A DNA stretch of 64,000 nucleotides. It comes from Anaerobacillus arseniciselenatis. GTDB lineage: Bacteria > Bacillota > Bacilli > Bacillales > Anaerobacillaceae. The position numbers and the translations under genes are program-made. Positions within the stretch are counted from its first letter, which is position 1. Every line of letters starts with the position of its first letter. The stretch is taken from the NCBI RefSeq assembly GCF_001865995.1, contig NZ_MLQQ01000010.1, positions 124,001-188,000 of the forward strand, in the 5' to 3' direction. A model generated the notes under the pieces. It saw only the letters and a program-made list of their open reading frames with translations. It made no database searches and was not told the origin of the DNA. This document shows positions 27,188 through 35,662 of this stretch, piece after piece.

Positions 27188-27202
27188 AAGAAAGCGTTTC
27201 CG
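27188..27202. promoter_or_regulatory. Weak cre-like sequence upstream of odhA
   Basis: AAGAAAGCGTTTCCG has the AAGCG-centred core but two deviations from the cre consensus. odhAB is subject to carbon catabolite control in B. subtilis, which makes it worth noting. Confidence 0.25.
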
Positions 27203-27336
27203 ATTTTAATAGACTATTTTCGCCAAACTTTTGGTGGTTTACTTTTAGGTGTATGGCCGCATTTAATAATTATTTTTAGACAGACGACCAAAAAGCCTGA
27301 CCCCCACTGCCGGCAAGCACTGAAGATCAGACCTTA

Positions 27337-27456
27337 TTAATGAATTTCATAATTCAATTTATTGGCCATTAAGATCTATATGTAGTGCGTTAAACCGCTC
27401 GCAACTACATATAGCTTCATATGGCTCAAATAAGGTAATTATGAAATTCACTCCTT
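27337..27456. mobile_element. MITE-like palindromic element, copy 9 (subtype A)
   Basis: TTAATGAATTTCATAATTC ... ATCTATATGTAGTGCG, loop, CGCAACTACATATAG ... AATTATGAAATTCACTCC. It lies immediately 3' of adhE; one base is missing from the left TTGCG. Confidence 0.75.
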
Positions 27457-27469
27457 ATAAATAAATTTA

Positions 27470-30073
27470 TTAAATTCCTTTATATGCTTTTCGATAAATA
27501 TCTGCAAGTTCTGTTACGAGTGGGAGCTTAGGGTTTGCTGTCGTACATTGGTCTTCAAAAGCACGCTCTGAAAGTTGTTCAACTTTCGTGTCAAATTCTT
27601 TTTTGTTCACACCGCAAGCTTCGATACTCATCGGAATATCTAACTCTTTCGCTAATTTCACGATCGCTTGAACTAAGCTTTCTACTCCTTCTTCGGTCGT
27701 ACTCGCTGGAAGCCCGAGCATTCTTGCGATCTCAGCATAGCGCTCATTAGCTATAAAGTGCTCATACTTCGGAAAAGCCGTAAACTTTTTCGGCTTTGTC
27801 GCATTGTAACGAATGACATGGGGCATTAAAATCGTATTTGCACGCCCGTGTGGAATGTGGAATTCCGCGCCTAACTTATGTGCTAAACTATGATTTATAC
27901 CTAAGAATGCATTCGCAAACGCCATGCCCGCAATCGTTGAAGCGTTATGCATCTTTTCACGTGCAACTTCATCATTACCGTTACGGTACGCCGTTGGTAA
28001 ATGCTTAAATACTAGTTGGATTGCTTTCATTGCTAATCCATCAGTATAATCATTTGCCATGATTGACACGTACGCCTCGACCGCGTGAGTTAATACATCC
28101 ATACCGGTGTCAGCTGTAACATGTTTCGGTACTGTCATGACAAACTGTGGATCAATGATCGCTACATCCGGAGTTAACTCATAATCAGCTAGCGGATATT
28201 TTACATTATTTTCTTTATCAGTAATTACTGAAAACGACGTGACTTCTGAACCTGTTCCTGAAGTTGTCGGTATCGCTACAAACTGAGCCTTACCTCCAAG
28301 GTTCGGATATTTAAATACACGTTTACGAATGTCTAAAAACTTTTGTTTTAAGCCGTTAAAATCCGTTTCAGGGTGCTCATAAAATAACCACATCCCTTTT
28401 GCTGCATCCATTGCTGAACCGCCACCTAAGGCAATAACGACATCAGGTTGGAAGTTGTGCATCATTTCTGCACCCCTCATCACCGTTTCAATCGATGGGT
28501 CTGGTTCTACATCTGAGAAAATTTCACAATGAACATAATCCGCTCTTTTTCTCAAGTAATACAATACTTTGTCTACATATCCTAACTTCACCATGCCCGG
28601 ATCAGTGACAATGATTGCCTTTGATATATTCGGCATTTTTGATAAATATTGTGTTGAATGTTTTTCAAAATAAATTTTTGGTGGTACTTTAAACCATTGC
28701 ATATTCGTATTCCTTCTCGCTAAGCGTTTTATATTTAATAAGTGAACAGCACTTACGTTGGAGGAAACTGAGTTACGACCGTAAGAACCACAACCTAATG
28801 TTAATGATGGTAAGAATGCATTATAAATGTCGCCAATCGCTCCTTGGCTAGATGGTGCGTTTACGATTAAACGTCCTGCTTTCATACGAGTTCCAAATTC
28901 AGTAATAACTGCATCATCATTTGAATGGATTACCGCTGAGTGACCAAGACCACCGAACTCTAACATTTGTTCAGCACGAGTTAAGCCTTCTTCTGTCGAT
29001 TTCACTTTATAAAAAGCTAATACCGGACTTAATTTCTCTCTTGAAAGTGGGAACCCTGGTCCTACACCTGTAAGTTCGGCAATTAAAATTTTTGTATCTT
29101 CAGGTACTTTTACCCCTGCTAGTTTCGCAATCTCATATGGAGCTTTCCCTACGATATCTGGATTAACTGCACAAGTTTGTTCATTTATGACAAGCTTTTC
29201 GACTTTCGCCTTTTCTGCTTCGTTTAAGAAATAGCAACTGTTTGCCTTCATTTCCGACTTCACATCTTCATAAATTTCTTGATCAACGATTGCGGCTTGT
29301 TCTGATGCACAAATCATGCCGTTATCAAATGTTTTCGATAAAATTATGTCATTCACAGAACGCTTAACACTCGCTGTTTTTTCAATATAACAAGGAACAT
29401 TTCCAGGGCCAACACCTAAGGCCGGCTTTCCAGTACTGTATGCACTTTTCACCATACCTGCTCCACCAGTAGCAAGTACGAGGGCAACGCCTGAATGGTT
29501 CATTAGTCGTTGGGTTGCTTCAATCGATGGCGCATCAACCCACTGAATACAATTTTCCGGTGCGCCTGCTTTAATCGCCGCATCACGAAGGACTCGAGCT
29601 GCTTCACTACTACATTTTTGAGCCGATGGATGAAAAGCGAAAATAATTGGGTTTCTCGTTTTTACGGCAATCATCGCTTTAAACATCGTCGTAGATGTCG
29701 GATTTGTTACCGGCGTTACACCTGCGACGACACCGACTGGTTCAGCTATTTGTACAATTCCTTCGTGTTCATTATCATCAATAACACCAACCGTTTTATC
29801 GTACTTAATGTTGTGATAAACATACTCTGTAGCAAAGATATTTTTAATAATTTTATCTTCGTAAACACCTCGTCCAGTTTCTTCGACCGCTAATTTGGCA
29901 AGCGGCATATGTTGATCAAGTCCTGCTAACGCCATTTCTTTAACAATTTGATCTATCATTTCCTGGTCAAAACTTAGAAACTCTTTTAACGCTTTTTGAC
30001 CATTGTCTACTAACGTGTTGATCATTTGTTGTACATCTTCTTGTTTTTTCACTTCTTTTTCTACAACTTTCAT
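27470..30073 (-). CDS. adhE: Bifunctional acetaldehyde-CoA / alcohol dehydrogenase
   Basis: Fusion enzyme of 867 residues reducing acetyl-CoA to ethanol and regenerating NAD+ in fermentation. The N-terminal aldehyde dehydrogenase half has the catalytic cysteine in NGMICASEQA. The C-terminal iron-dependent alcohol dehydrogenase half (from about 450) has ALGGGSAMDAAKG, FVAIPTTSGTGSEV, and iron-ligand histidines in INHSLAHKLGAEFHIPHG. The start at ATG 30073 follows AAGGAGG; an upstream extension has no support. Rex-like sequences lie 37-155 bp upstream, consistent with redox control. Confidence 0.95.
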   Translation of the reverse strand: MKVVEKEVKKQEDVQQMINTLVDNGQKALKEFLSFDQEMIDQIVKEMALAGLDQHMPLAKLAVEETGRGVYEDKIIKNIFATEYVYHNIKYDKTVGVIDDNEHEGIVQIAEPVGVVAGVTPVTNPTSTTMFKAMIAVKTRNPIIFAFHPSAQKCSSEAARVLRDAAIKAGAPENCIQWVDAPSIEATQRLMNHSGVALVLATGGAGMVKSAYSTGKPALGVGPGNVPCYIEKTASVKRSVNDIILSKTFDNGMICASEQAAIVDQEIYEDVKSEMKANSCYFLNEAEKAKVEKLVINEQTCAVNPDIVGKAPYEIAKLAGVKVPEDTKILIAELTGVGPGFPLSREKLSPVLAFYKVKSTEEGLTRAEQMLEFGGLGHSAVIHSNDDAVITEFGTRMKAGRLIVNAPSSQGAIGDIYNAFLPSLTLGCGSYGRNSVSSNVSAVHLLNIKRLARRNTNMQWFKVPPKIYFEKHSTQYLSKMPNISKAIIVTDPGMVKLGYVDKVLYYLRKRADYVHCEIFSDVEPDPSIETVMRGAEMMHNFQPDVVIALGGGSAMDAAKGMWLFYEHPETDFNGLKQKFLDIRKRVFKYPNLGGKAQFVAIPTTSGTGSEVTSFSVITDKENNVKYPLADYELTPDVAIIDPQFVMTVPKHVTADTGMDVLTHAVEAYVSIMANDYTDGLAMKAIQLVFKHLPTAYRNGNDEVAREKMHNASTIAGMAFANAFLGINHSLAHKLGAEFHIPHGRANTILMPHVIRYNATKPKKFTAFPKYEHFIANERYAEIARMLGLPASTTEEGVESLVQAIVKLAKELDIPMSIEACGVNKKEFDTKVEQLSERAFEDQCTTANPKLPLVTELADIYRKAYKGI

Positions 30074-30109
30074 ATATATATCCTCCTTGTTATAACAACA
30101 ACCACCCGA

Positions 30110-30129
30110 TTGTGAAGTGTTGAGCATAA
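30110..30129. promoter_or_regulatory. Rex-like site 1 upstream of adhE
   Basis: TTGTGAAGTGTTGAGCATAA has a perfect TTGTGAA half-site and a degenerate second half. It is part of a 32-bp direct repeat with site 2, 99 bp apart. Confidence 0.45.
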
Positions 30130-30208
30130 TCTATTAAAAAAATTGAACTGCTTATATATTGCATGAAGTTGATATCACTATATTTTTTCAACTCCAACTC
30201 AAGTCATA

Positions 30209-30228
30209 TTGTGAAGCAGTGAGCATAA
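30209..30228. promoter_or_regulatory. Rex-like site 2 upstream of adhE
   Basis: TTGTGAAGCAGTGAGCATAA; same half-sites and flanking CTATTAAAAAA as site 1. Confidence 0.45.
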
Positions 30229-30242
30229 TCTATTAAAAAATT

Positions 30243-30470
30243 TTATTCACAAACTGGATTTCTATGAATTTTCGTAATTGAAATATCACTATACATCTTT
30301 GAATTTTGCTTTATAATACAAACAAAATTAACAGTCCAAATATAAGAAGGTATCGCCTTTCCTTCTTCAAACATCATCGCATCGAACTCATCTCCTACAA
30401 GCTCTTCAAACATTTTTTGCGTATAAATTTCAGTGTCAGTAGAGAAGTCTTTCCATTGGCATAAGATCAT
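30243..30470 (-). CDS. Hypothetical protein of 75 residues, likely Rex-controlled
   Basis: Soluble protein starting MILCQWKDFSTDTEIYTQKM, with an acidic middle (GDEFDAMMFEEGK) and a beta-type second half (SYIWTVNFVCIIKQ). It has a good ribosome site (AGGAG) and a promoter with TACAAT as -10. A strong Rex-like palindrome lies around -35 (30520-30537). No family recognised. Its position immediately upstream of adhE and the shared type of operator suggest a role in low-oxygen or high-NADH conditions. Confidence 0.6.
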   Translation of the reverse strand: MILCQWKDFSTDTEIYTQKMFEELVGDEFDAMMFEEGKAIPSYIWTVNFVCIIKQNSKMYSDISITKIHRNPVCE

Positions 30471-30519
30471 TTAGATCAACTCCTTTTATTTTCTTGACTT
30501 TATTGTAGCACAGAAAAGT

Positions 30520-30537
30520 TTGTGAAATAGTGAACAA
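30520..30537. promoter_or_regulatory. Strong Rex-like operator
   Basis: TTGTGAAATAGTGAACAA matches 15 of 18 positions of the Rex consensus TTGTGAAAWWWTTCACAA. It lies about 50 bp upstream of the 75-residue gene, next to its -10 element. Confidence 0.55.
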
Positions 30538-30574
30538 ACTTTGTCTGTTTATGAACCGTTTTCATTCTGAAATT

Positions 30575-31456
30575 TTAACGATTAAAATGTGCGCGTAACC
30601 CTTCACCTATTAAGTAAAACCCAATGACTGTATAGGTTATCGCTAGTGCTGGAAAAAGCGGTATCCACGTCGCACTTCTGATAGAGGTTCTTGTTTCTCC
30701 TAATAGCGTTGCCCAATTATAGCTCGTATTTTGAATTTCTCCAAAACCAGCACCTAGTTGAATCCACGTTTGAGTAATGAAAATACTAAATACCCCAAGT
30801 TGACCGATTAAAATTAACACTTTTCCTAAATCAGAGAAAAAGTTAACCGCAATAGAAGGTAATAGTGTCGGTAAATAATACCTGTAAGCTAATTGGTTCG
30901 GTGTGTTACCGATCGTAATCCCAGCCTCTACATATAATGAATTAGCTACCCCCCTACCTTCTTGTTGTAAAATATAACTTACTCTACCTACTTCAATAAA
31001 TGCAAGAATGATGATTACAGCCATCAAACGGTGATCAGAAAAAACAAAAAACGGAATATTCATTAATAAAATGGCTGAAAAAATTGGCGGTAGTGCTGAA
31101 AAAATTCTGTTCCAACCACTCATTATCCAGTAAAAAGGACTTTTCTCGTTAATAGCTGCTAATGCCAGTGGGACAGCTACGAGATATCTTATTAATGTAA
31201 TTAATAATACAATGAAGATTGTATCTTTCGCTCCGTGAATAATCAGAGATAATAAGTCCCTTCCTTTACTATCAGTTCCAAATGGATTCTCCGATGAAGG
31301 TGGAAATGGCGCTCTATCAAAACCGTCTTCACTTATCCGTAACGTTTCTTCCGTGATTTCCCGCTCCACAAAAGGTAAATATGGACCGATCACCATGATC
31401 AATAGTAAAAACGACAACATTATTATGCCAACGATAAACGATTTGTTTTTGATCAC
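30575..31456 (-). CDS. Peptide/nickel-type ABC transporter permease (OppC/DppC class)
   Basis: Permease of 293 residues with an N-terminal helix, the family signature NPFGTDSKGRDLLS (about 55-70) and five further membrane segments. The EAA-loop region is ANSLYVEAGITIGNTPNQLA. The start overlaps the end of the upstream permease gene by 4 bp. No ATPase or binding-protein gene is adjacent, which is unusual because Opp/Dpp systems need two ATPases and a lipoprotein. Substrate unknown. Confidence 0.85.
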   Translation of the reverse strand: MIKNKSFIVGIIMLSFLLLIMVIGPYLPFVEREITEETLRISEDGFDRAPFPPSSENPFGTDSKGRDLLSLIIHGAKDTIFIVLLITLIRYLVAVPLALAAINEKSPFYWIMSGWNRIFSALPPIFSAILLMNIPFFVFSDHRLMAVIIILAFIEVGRVSYILQQEGRGVANSLYVEAGITIGNTPNQLAYRYYLPTLLPSIAVNFFSDLGKVLILIGQLGVFSIFITQTWIQLGAGFGEIQNTSYNWATLLGETRTSIRSATWIPLFPALAITYTVIGFYLIGEGLRAHFNR

Positions 31457-32379
31457 CGTTTCTCCCTCCTTCTTGGATCTAATGAGTCAGTTGCAACTTC
31501 ACTAATGATTTGGGAGATCATGATAATTAGCATAAAGCTAACGGCAATCGCAATAATTAATTCTGGTTCAAAGTTTGACCTTCGACCTACAGATACTGAA
31601 TTTCTATAATCTATCGCTTGGAAAAGTCGAAAGGCGGCTCCTTGATAGCTAAGTAAATATTCAACCATAAGTAAATTTGAAATAATATAAATCGTTAAGC
31701 TAGAGCAGTGAGAAAAAATCGTACTATAACAATTTTTCAAAACGTGCTTATAAAGAACCATCTTATTAGATAACCCTTTCGCTTTTGCAACAACGATATA
31801 TTGCAGCCCTTCTTGTGAAGCGACTGCACTTGAAGTAATTCGCGCCACATACATTAGCGGTAAAATCGTTACGAGAAGCGAGGGAATCAAAAATTCATAC
31901 CATACTCCTTGTGCAAAAATCGGTATAAATGGGAAAAAACTAATGACTAATAAGAGGATAATTATAATTAGAAAAAAATCAGGAATTGCTTGAAACAAAA
32001 ATGTAGTTCCGTTTCCTATCACATTTGACTTCTTTTGTGAATGCCGAAAATCTAAAATTCCTTTTAAAATCCCGAAAAATAAACTAATGATAAAGGCTGT
32101 AACAATTACTTTTAAACTTCTCGGTAGGAAAATTGCTAAAATCTCTTCTACTGTAAAATGGTTTCTTGTTCCTCCTAAACTTTTATTTTCTACTATATTA
32201 TTAAAATAGCTACTCACACTTTCATAGTACGTTTCCCATGAAAATTGATAGTGATATTCCATCACCCCATTAACTTGAATCATTTGCGCATCCCGAGGGA
32301 ATAGAATAATAAGGATTAGCATAAAAATTATTGCAGTATATATGAGTGTATATTTTCCAATTTTAATCATCACATGCAT
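31453..32379 (-). CDS. Peptide/nickel-type ABC transporter permease (OppB/DppB class)
   Basis: Permease of 308 residues, partner of the downstream OppC-type gene (4-bp overlap). The N-terminal helix (IGKYTLIYTAIIFMLILIIL) is followed by an external loop with WETYYESVSSYFNN and five helices. The coupling loop contains EGLQYIVVAKAKGLSNKMVL. The start is placed at ATG 32379, six bases after GGGGGTG; the GTG at 32388 lies within that site. Substrate unknown. Confidence 0.83.
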   Translation of the reverse strand: MHVMIKIGKYTLIYTAIIFMLILIILFPRDAQMIQVNGVMEYHYQFSWETYYESVSSYFNNIVENKSLGGTRNHFTVEEILAIFLPRSLKVIVTAFIISLFFGILKGILDFRHSQKKSNVIGNGTTFLFQAIPDFFLIIIILLLVISFFPFIPIFAQGVWYEFLIPSLLVTILPLMYVARITSSAVASQEGLQYIVVAKAKGLSNKMVLYKHVLKNCYSTIFSHCSSLTIYIISNLLMVEYLLSYQGAAFRLFQAIDYRNSVSVGRRSNFEPELIIAIAVSFMLIIMISQIISEVATDSLDPRRREKR

Positions 32380-32516
32380 TCCAGTCACCCCCGAATAAAT
32401 AACAGAATTTTTAAATTCTTCACTATTTTCCTATAAAAATAAATGGAATGCAATGATTTTATATTAATATAAAAATTTCGTATTTTTTCAAGTACCAGCA
32501 TAAAATTCTTACTATG

Positions 32517-32668
32517 TTTCATACAAAACGAGCATGACGATTTACCGTCACCATCTAATATGGAAAAGGCGGATGATTTCCTTCTCTTCGCTGTAAACTT
32601 CTAGCGAATTTTAGAGGCTCGTTCAGGAAATCACTCGTTCTTTTTTCATACAAAACCTTCATGACGAA
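32517..32668. repeat. Composite intergenic repeat, copy c
   Basis: Left module CATACAAAACGAGCATGACG, with hairpin GACG..CGTC. The central hairpin arm GGATGATTTCCT pairs with AGGAAATCACTC around the conserved loop TTCGCTGTAAACTTCTAGCG. Then a second CATACAAAAC module. Confidence 0.65.
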
Positions 32669-32805
32669 GCTTTGAAACTATTGTAAAAATTCTCTCATTT
32701 TAGAAAAAACTCTAAATTTACTATTCTACACAAAAGAGTTTTTAACTCAATCAAAGGATTTCTCCCATTAGTGCCGAAAACATACTTATGCTTATTGTTT
32801 GTAAC

Positions 32806-32915
32806 AGTCAATTTCATAATGCCAATAAACTAGCCATATCCATCTAGTTGAGGACGATTTAACTTAAATAACTTAAGCATCTTAGTGTGCCAAATAATGA
32901 TTATGAGATTTATTA
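32806..32915. mobile_element. MITE-like element, copy 10 (divergent)
   Basis: CAATTTCATAATGCC ... CTAGCCATATC ... GTGTGCCAAATAATGATTA then TGAGATTTATTA. It keeps the layout but has lost much of the arm identity. It ends 28 bp before the next start codon. Confidence 0.5.
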
Positions 32916-32942
32916 AACTACACAAAAAAGGGGTGCCGAGCT

Positions 32943-34121
32943 ATGAATATTCGAAAACTAAAACAAGAAGAAATAGATTTAAGTATCTCTATGTCTGAAT
33001 TCGCTTTCCAATTAAAACTATCCGAGGAACAACGTCAAAAAAGAAAAGAAACGATTGACCCTAGTAACACTATCGTCGCTACAGAAAATGAAAAAATAAT
33101 TTCTAAAGTCACTATTCTACCTTTTGAGACGACAATTCAAGGAAAGACATTTTCTATGGGCGGGGTTTCAGGGGTAGTGACTTGGCCTGAATACCGAAGA
33201 AATGGCTTAGTAAAAACGTTATTAAAGAGGAGTTTGGAGGAAATGAAAGATAATGGCCAAACGATTTCTTTTCTTTTTCCGTTCTCGATCTCTTTTTATC
33301 GAAAATATGGGTGGGAGATCTTTGCTGATAAAAAGCGAGTTACGTTAACAAAGGCGCAAATCCCTCGTTTTGAGACTCAAAAAGGCTCCATCGAGCGCGT
33401 TGCTCCAAACTTCGAATTATTAAACAGTATGTATCAACGTTTTGCTCTCGAATTTAACGGCATGCTACTACGTGATAAAAAATGGTGGGAAGATAGGATC
33501 TTTGCCAATCTTAAAGGGCAAATTGCGGTCTATTATGATGAACAAAACGAAGCACAAGGGTATATCGAGTATGATGTAAAAGAACGCAAAATGAAAATAT
33601 CGGAACTAGTTTACTTAACAACAGCCGCCTGGAAACAACTTTGGAACTTTATTTCTAACCACGATTCTATGGCTGACACTGTTGAATATACGACATTCAG
33701 CAAGGATCCAGCACTATTTTTTATCAATGAGCCACTTGTCGATCAAAATATTGAACCTTATTTTATGGCGCGAATTGTTGACGTGAAAGAGTTCCTCTCT
33801 ATGTATCCATTTGATTTGAAAGATGAAGAAACGATTGTCCTTCACATAGAAGATTCTTTTTGTAATTGGAATACAGGAACATTTTTCGTAAGTAACAACG
33901 AAGTAAAACAGTTCCCAGCATCAAAAGAAGGTGTATCTTGCAGCCATCCTCCTAAACGTGGCATTACTTGTTCGGTTCGTAGCTTAGCAGCAATGTTACT
34001 AAACTACCAAACCCCTTCAATACTATTACAGTTTGAAGAGATTACAGGAGCAAAAAAGGAAGTTACTCTACTAGAGAGGGCCATTCCAGGAAAAGATCCG
34101 GCATTTTTTGACTTTTTCTAA
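32943..34121 (+). CDS. Eis-type GNAT N-acetyltransferase
   Basis: Acetyltransferase of 392 residues. GNAT domain 1 contains the acetyl-CoA loop VVTWPEYRRNGLVKTLLKR (about 77-95). A second GNAT-like domain follows, including MLLRDKKWWEDRIF, and a C-terminal SCP2-like domain ends with a carboxylate-terminated tail (PGKDPAFFDFF). This three-domain layout is that of Eis and its Bacillus relatives, which acetylate amines such as aminoglycosides or lysine side chains; the natural substrate is unknown. Good ribosome site (AGGGGTG). Confidence 0.85.
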   Translation: MNIRKLKQEEIDLSISMSEFAFQLKLSEEQRQKRKETIDPSNTIVATENEKIISKVTILPFETTIQGKTFSMGGVSGVVTWPEYRRNGLVKTLLKRSLEEMKDNGQTISFLFPFSISFYRKYGWEIFADKKRVTLTKAQIPRFETQKGSIERVAPNFELLNSMYQRFALEFNGMLLRDKKWWEDRIFANLKGQIAVYYDEQNEAQGYIEYDVKERKMKISELVYLTTAAWKQLWNFISNHDSMADTVEYTTFSKDPALFFINEPLVDQNIEPYFMARIVDVKEFLSMYPFDLKDEETIVLHIEDSFCNWNTGTFFVSNNEVKQFPASKEGVSCSHPPKRGITCSVRSLAAMLLNYQTPSILLQFEEITGAKKEVTLLERAIPGKDPAFFDFF

Positions 34122-34145
34122 AGGGTTATTTCAAAAATAAAATCG

Positions 34146-34245
34146 AGCTGTCTCATAAACGTCTGACACTAAATAAACTTACTCAATATAGACGGATAAA
34201 TCCCTTATCCGTCTATATTAGGTGCCTTACACTTTATTTTTGAAT
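34146..34245. terminator. Bidirectional hairpin of the GTGTCTGACAC family
   Basis: The arms TATAGACGGATAAATC and TTATCCGTCTATATTA pair, with GTCTGACACTAAA on the left and a TTACACTTT remnant on the right. It lies between the convergent acetyltransferase and gerQ genes. Confidence 0.6.
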
Positions 34246-34317
34246 AACTCCATTTTATTTCTTTATCGAAGAATTAGCGCGCTATAATAATCCTTTTTCC
34301 AACTATATTTATGCTTT

Positions 34318-34860
34318 TTAAGCGAAAGGATAATCGTATTCAATTTCTTCATCAAACTCAACGTAATCTAAATAAACCATAAGTAATAAATACCTTTGTC
34401 CTGTTTGTGGGTCACTTAAAATAATATGGTCACGTCCCGCTGCTTCTATTACTCCTTCAAAAAGTTGCTGTCTATTGTCATTAACTCTACCTTCAAACGT
34501 CATATAAACTCTCGCAATTTTTCCTCGATTTAAGCGGAGGATATTTTCAATATAAGACATTTCAAGCGGTAACATTCCTTCAACAGGTACTTGTGGAAGT
34601 TGATGAAAAGGTACTCTTCTTCGTGTTGATTGATCAGAGCAACTTCTTGGAGTAGTTTGACCACTATTATTTCCATTAAAATTTGGTTGTGCGTTTGTAA
34701 TCGGTTGATTAGTTAATGATTGATTTGTAATTGACTGGCTTGTCGCTGCTTTATTCGCAACAGGTTGGTTGGCAACAGATTGATTTGCAAAAGTTTGGTT
34801 CGCTCCATTTTGATAAGGTTGGTATGATTGATATGGCTGATAATACACTTTATTCGTCAC
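34318..34860 (-). CDS. gerQ: Spore coat protein GerQ
   Basis: Protein of 180 residues. The N-terminal 80 are Asn/Gln-rich and low-complexity (SYQPYQNGANQTFAN and repeated NQSVANQPVAN-type units). The conserved C-terminal domain contains LPLEMSYIENILRLNRGK and the terminal YLDYVEFDEEIEYDYPF. GerQ is a coat protein cross-linked by transglutaminase and required for CwlJ localisation. It lies 12 bp downstream of cwlJ, the expected operon. The N-terminal repeats are more extended than in B. subtilis. Confidence 0.93.
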   Translation of the reverse strand: MTNKVYYQPYQSYQPYQNGANQTFANQSVANQPVANKAATSQSITNQSLTNQPITNAQPNFNGNNSGQTTPRSCSDQSTRRRVPFHQLPQVPVEGMLPLEMSYIENILRLNRGKIARVYMTFEGRVNDNRQQLFEGVIEAAGRDHIILSDPQTGQRYLLLMVYLDYVEFDEEIEYDYPFA

Positions 34861-34872
34861 TCCATTCTTTTT

Positions 34873-35304
34873 TTAAAAAGTTCCGTAAACGTCTGGACAT
34901 TCACCGGCCAACGGTGTATAAAAACAATGCTCTTTATATCTCCCAGAATTCCATTGCCCCCACCACTGAGCTGGACAAGGACCATCTGGTCGGAAAAACC
35001 ATAAAGCAAATTCCGCAGGATCATATCGATTACCTTTAATCAATTTATCAACTAAACGTAATTCATGTTCCCTTGCACGTTGATAAAAATAACCGTGTAA
35101 AACTGCTTCAAACCCTCCAGGAGATTGATACGTCATTTCAGGAATGCTATTAATATGTTCAAAGTCTAAGCAAGCCGACCGAACTCGATTCACCATGACA
35201 TTCCCTGCTTTAAGCATTCCTAAATCCCCTTCACCCTCAGCTTCTGCACGGATTAATCTTGCTAACATTTTCCTATCCTTTTGATTTGCTTTAATGACTG
35301 CCAT
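34873..35304 (-). CDS. cwlJ: Spore cortex-lytic enzyme CwlJ
   Basis: Hydrolase of 143 residues of the SleB/CwlJ family, with no signal peptide, as is normal for CwlJ. The catalytic-glutamate region is LARLIRAEAEGEGDLGMLKAGN, and the C-terminal WFFRPDGPCPAQWWGQWNSGR is diagnostic. It degrades muramic-lactam cortex during germination, including calcium-dipicolinate-triggered germination. Expressed in the mother cell with gerQ in B. subtilis. The substrate feature it recognises is made by PdaA, also in this window. Confidence 0.94.
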   Translation of the reverse strand: MAVIKANQKDRKMLARLIRAEAEGEGDLGMLKAGNVMVNRVRSACLDFEHINSIPEMTYQSPGGFEAVLHGYFYQRAREHELRLVDKLIKGNRYDPAEFALWFFRPDGPCPAQWWGQWNSGRYKEHCFYTPLAGECPDVYGTF

Positions 35305-35389
35305 TTATTCACCCCCAAACTTCAGTTCAATTATAAAATATAGGTTGTTAACTACTTTTGTGCTAAAATTTCAGAAATTTGGGCTCAAA

Positions 35390-35435
35390 AAAACTAAGGC
35401 GCTCACTAGTGTAATTAGTGAGTAACCTTAGTTTT
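35390..35435. terminator. Terminator between microprotein gene and cwlJ
   Basis: AAAACTAAGG pairs with CCTTAGTTTT, with inner CACTA/TAGTG. It ends the upstream small-gene transcript and insulates cwlJ. Confidence 0.7.
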
Positions 35436-35449
35436 CGTATATATTTTAT

Positions 35450-35503
35450 TTACTTTTTGCCACTACCACATGAACACATTTCATTACTTTTCACTATTTT
35501 CAT
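35450..35503 (-). CDS. 17-residue microprotein with a SEC-C-like zinc motif
   Basis: MKIVKSNEMCSCGSGKK and stop, behind a fine ribosome site (GGGAGAGGTGA). CxCGSGKK is the first half of the SEC-C zinc-binding motif, found at the SecA C-terminus and in many small proteins; the usual downstream CH or CC pair is missing. Either it is a genuine microprotein that coordinates metal as a dimer or with partners, or it is the remnant of a longer SEC-C gene. It lies 40 bp downstream of a 39-residue membrane microprotein and has its own terminator. Confidence 0.5.
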   Translation of the reverse strand: MKIVKSNEMCSCGSGKK

Positions 35504-35542
35504 CTGCTTCACCTCTCCCAAAAATAACTGGAATACTTTTTC

Positions 35543-35662
35543 CTATTCTTTTTCTGCGATTTTCTTCACATATTCCTTGATCTCACTGAGTTCACTTTTT
35601 GTTTTGACAAGCTCTCTAAATAGTAAAACGACTAAGACGACAAGAATGATATCTAAGGTCAT
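35543..35662 (-). CDS. Small single-pass membrane protein (39 residues)
   Basis: MTLDIILVVLVVLLFRELVK followed by a charged helix TKSELSEIKEYVKKIAEKE. The ATG directly follows the stop codon of the upstream YkgJ-type gene (TAAATG), with AAAAGGAGAG as ribosome site, so it is co-translated. One membrane helix plus a cytosolic amphipathic helix; no known family. Confidence 0.65.
   Translation of the reverse strand: MTLDIILVVLVVLLFRELVKTKSELSEIKEYVKKIAEKE

Noticed and set aside
32388..32388. GTG start for the OppB-type permease
   Set aside because: The GTG lies in the GGGGGTG ribosome site; the ATG at 32379 has the proper spacing.
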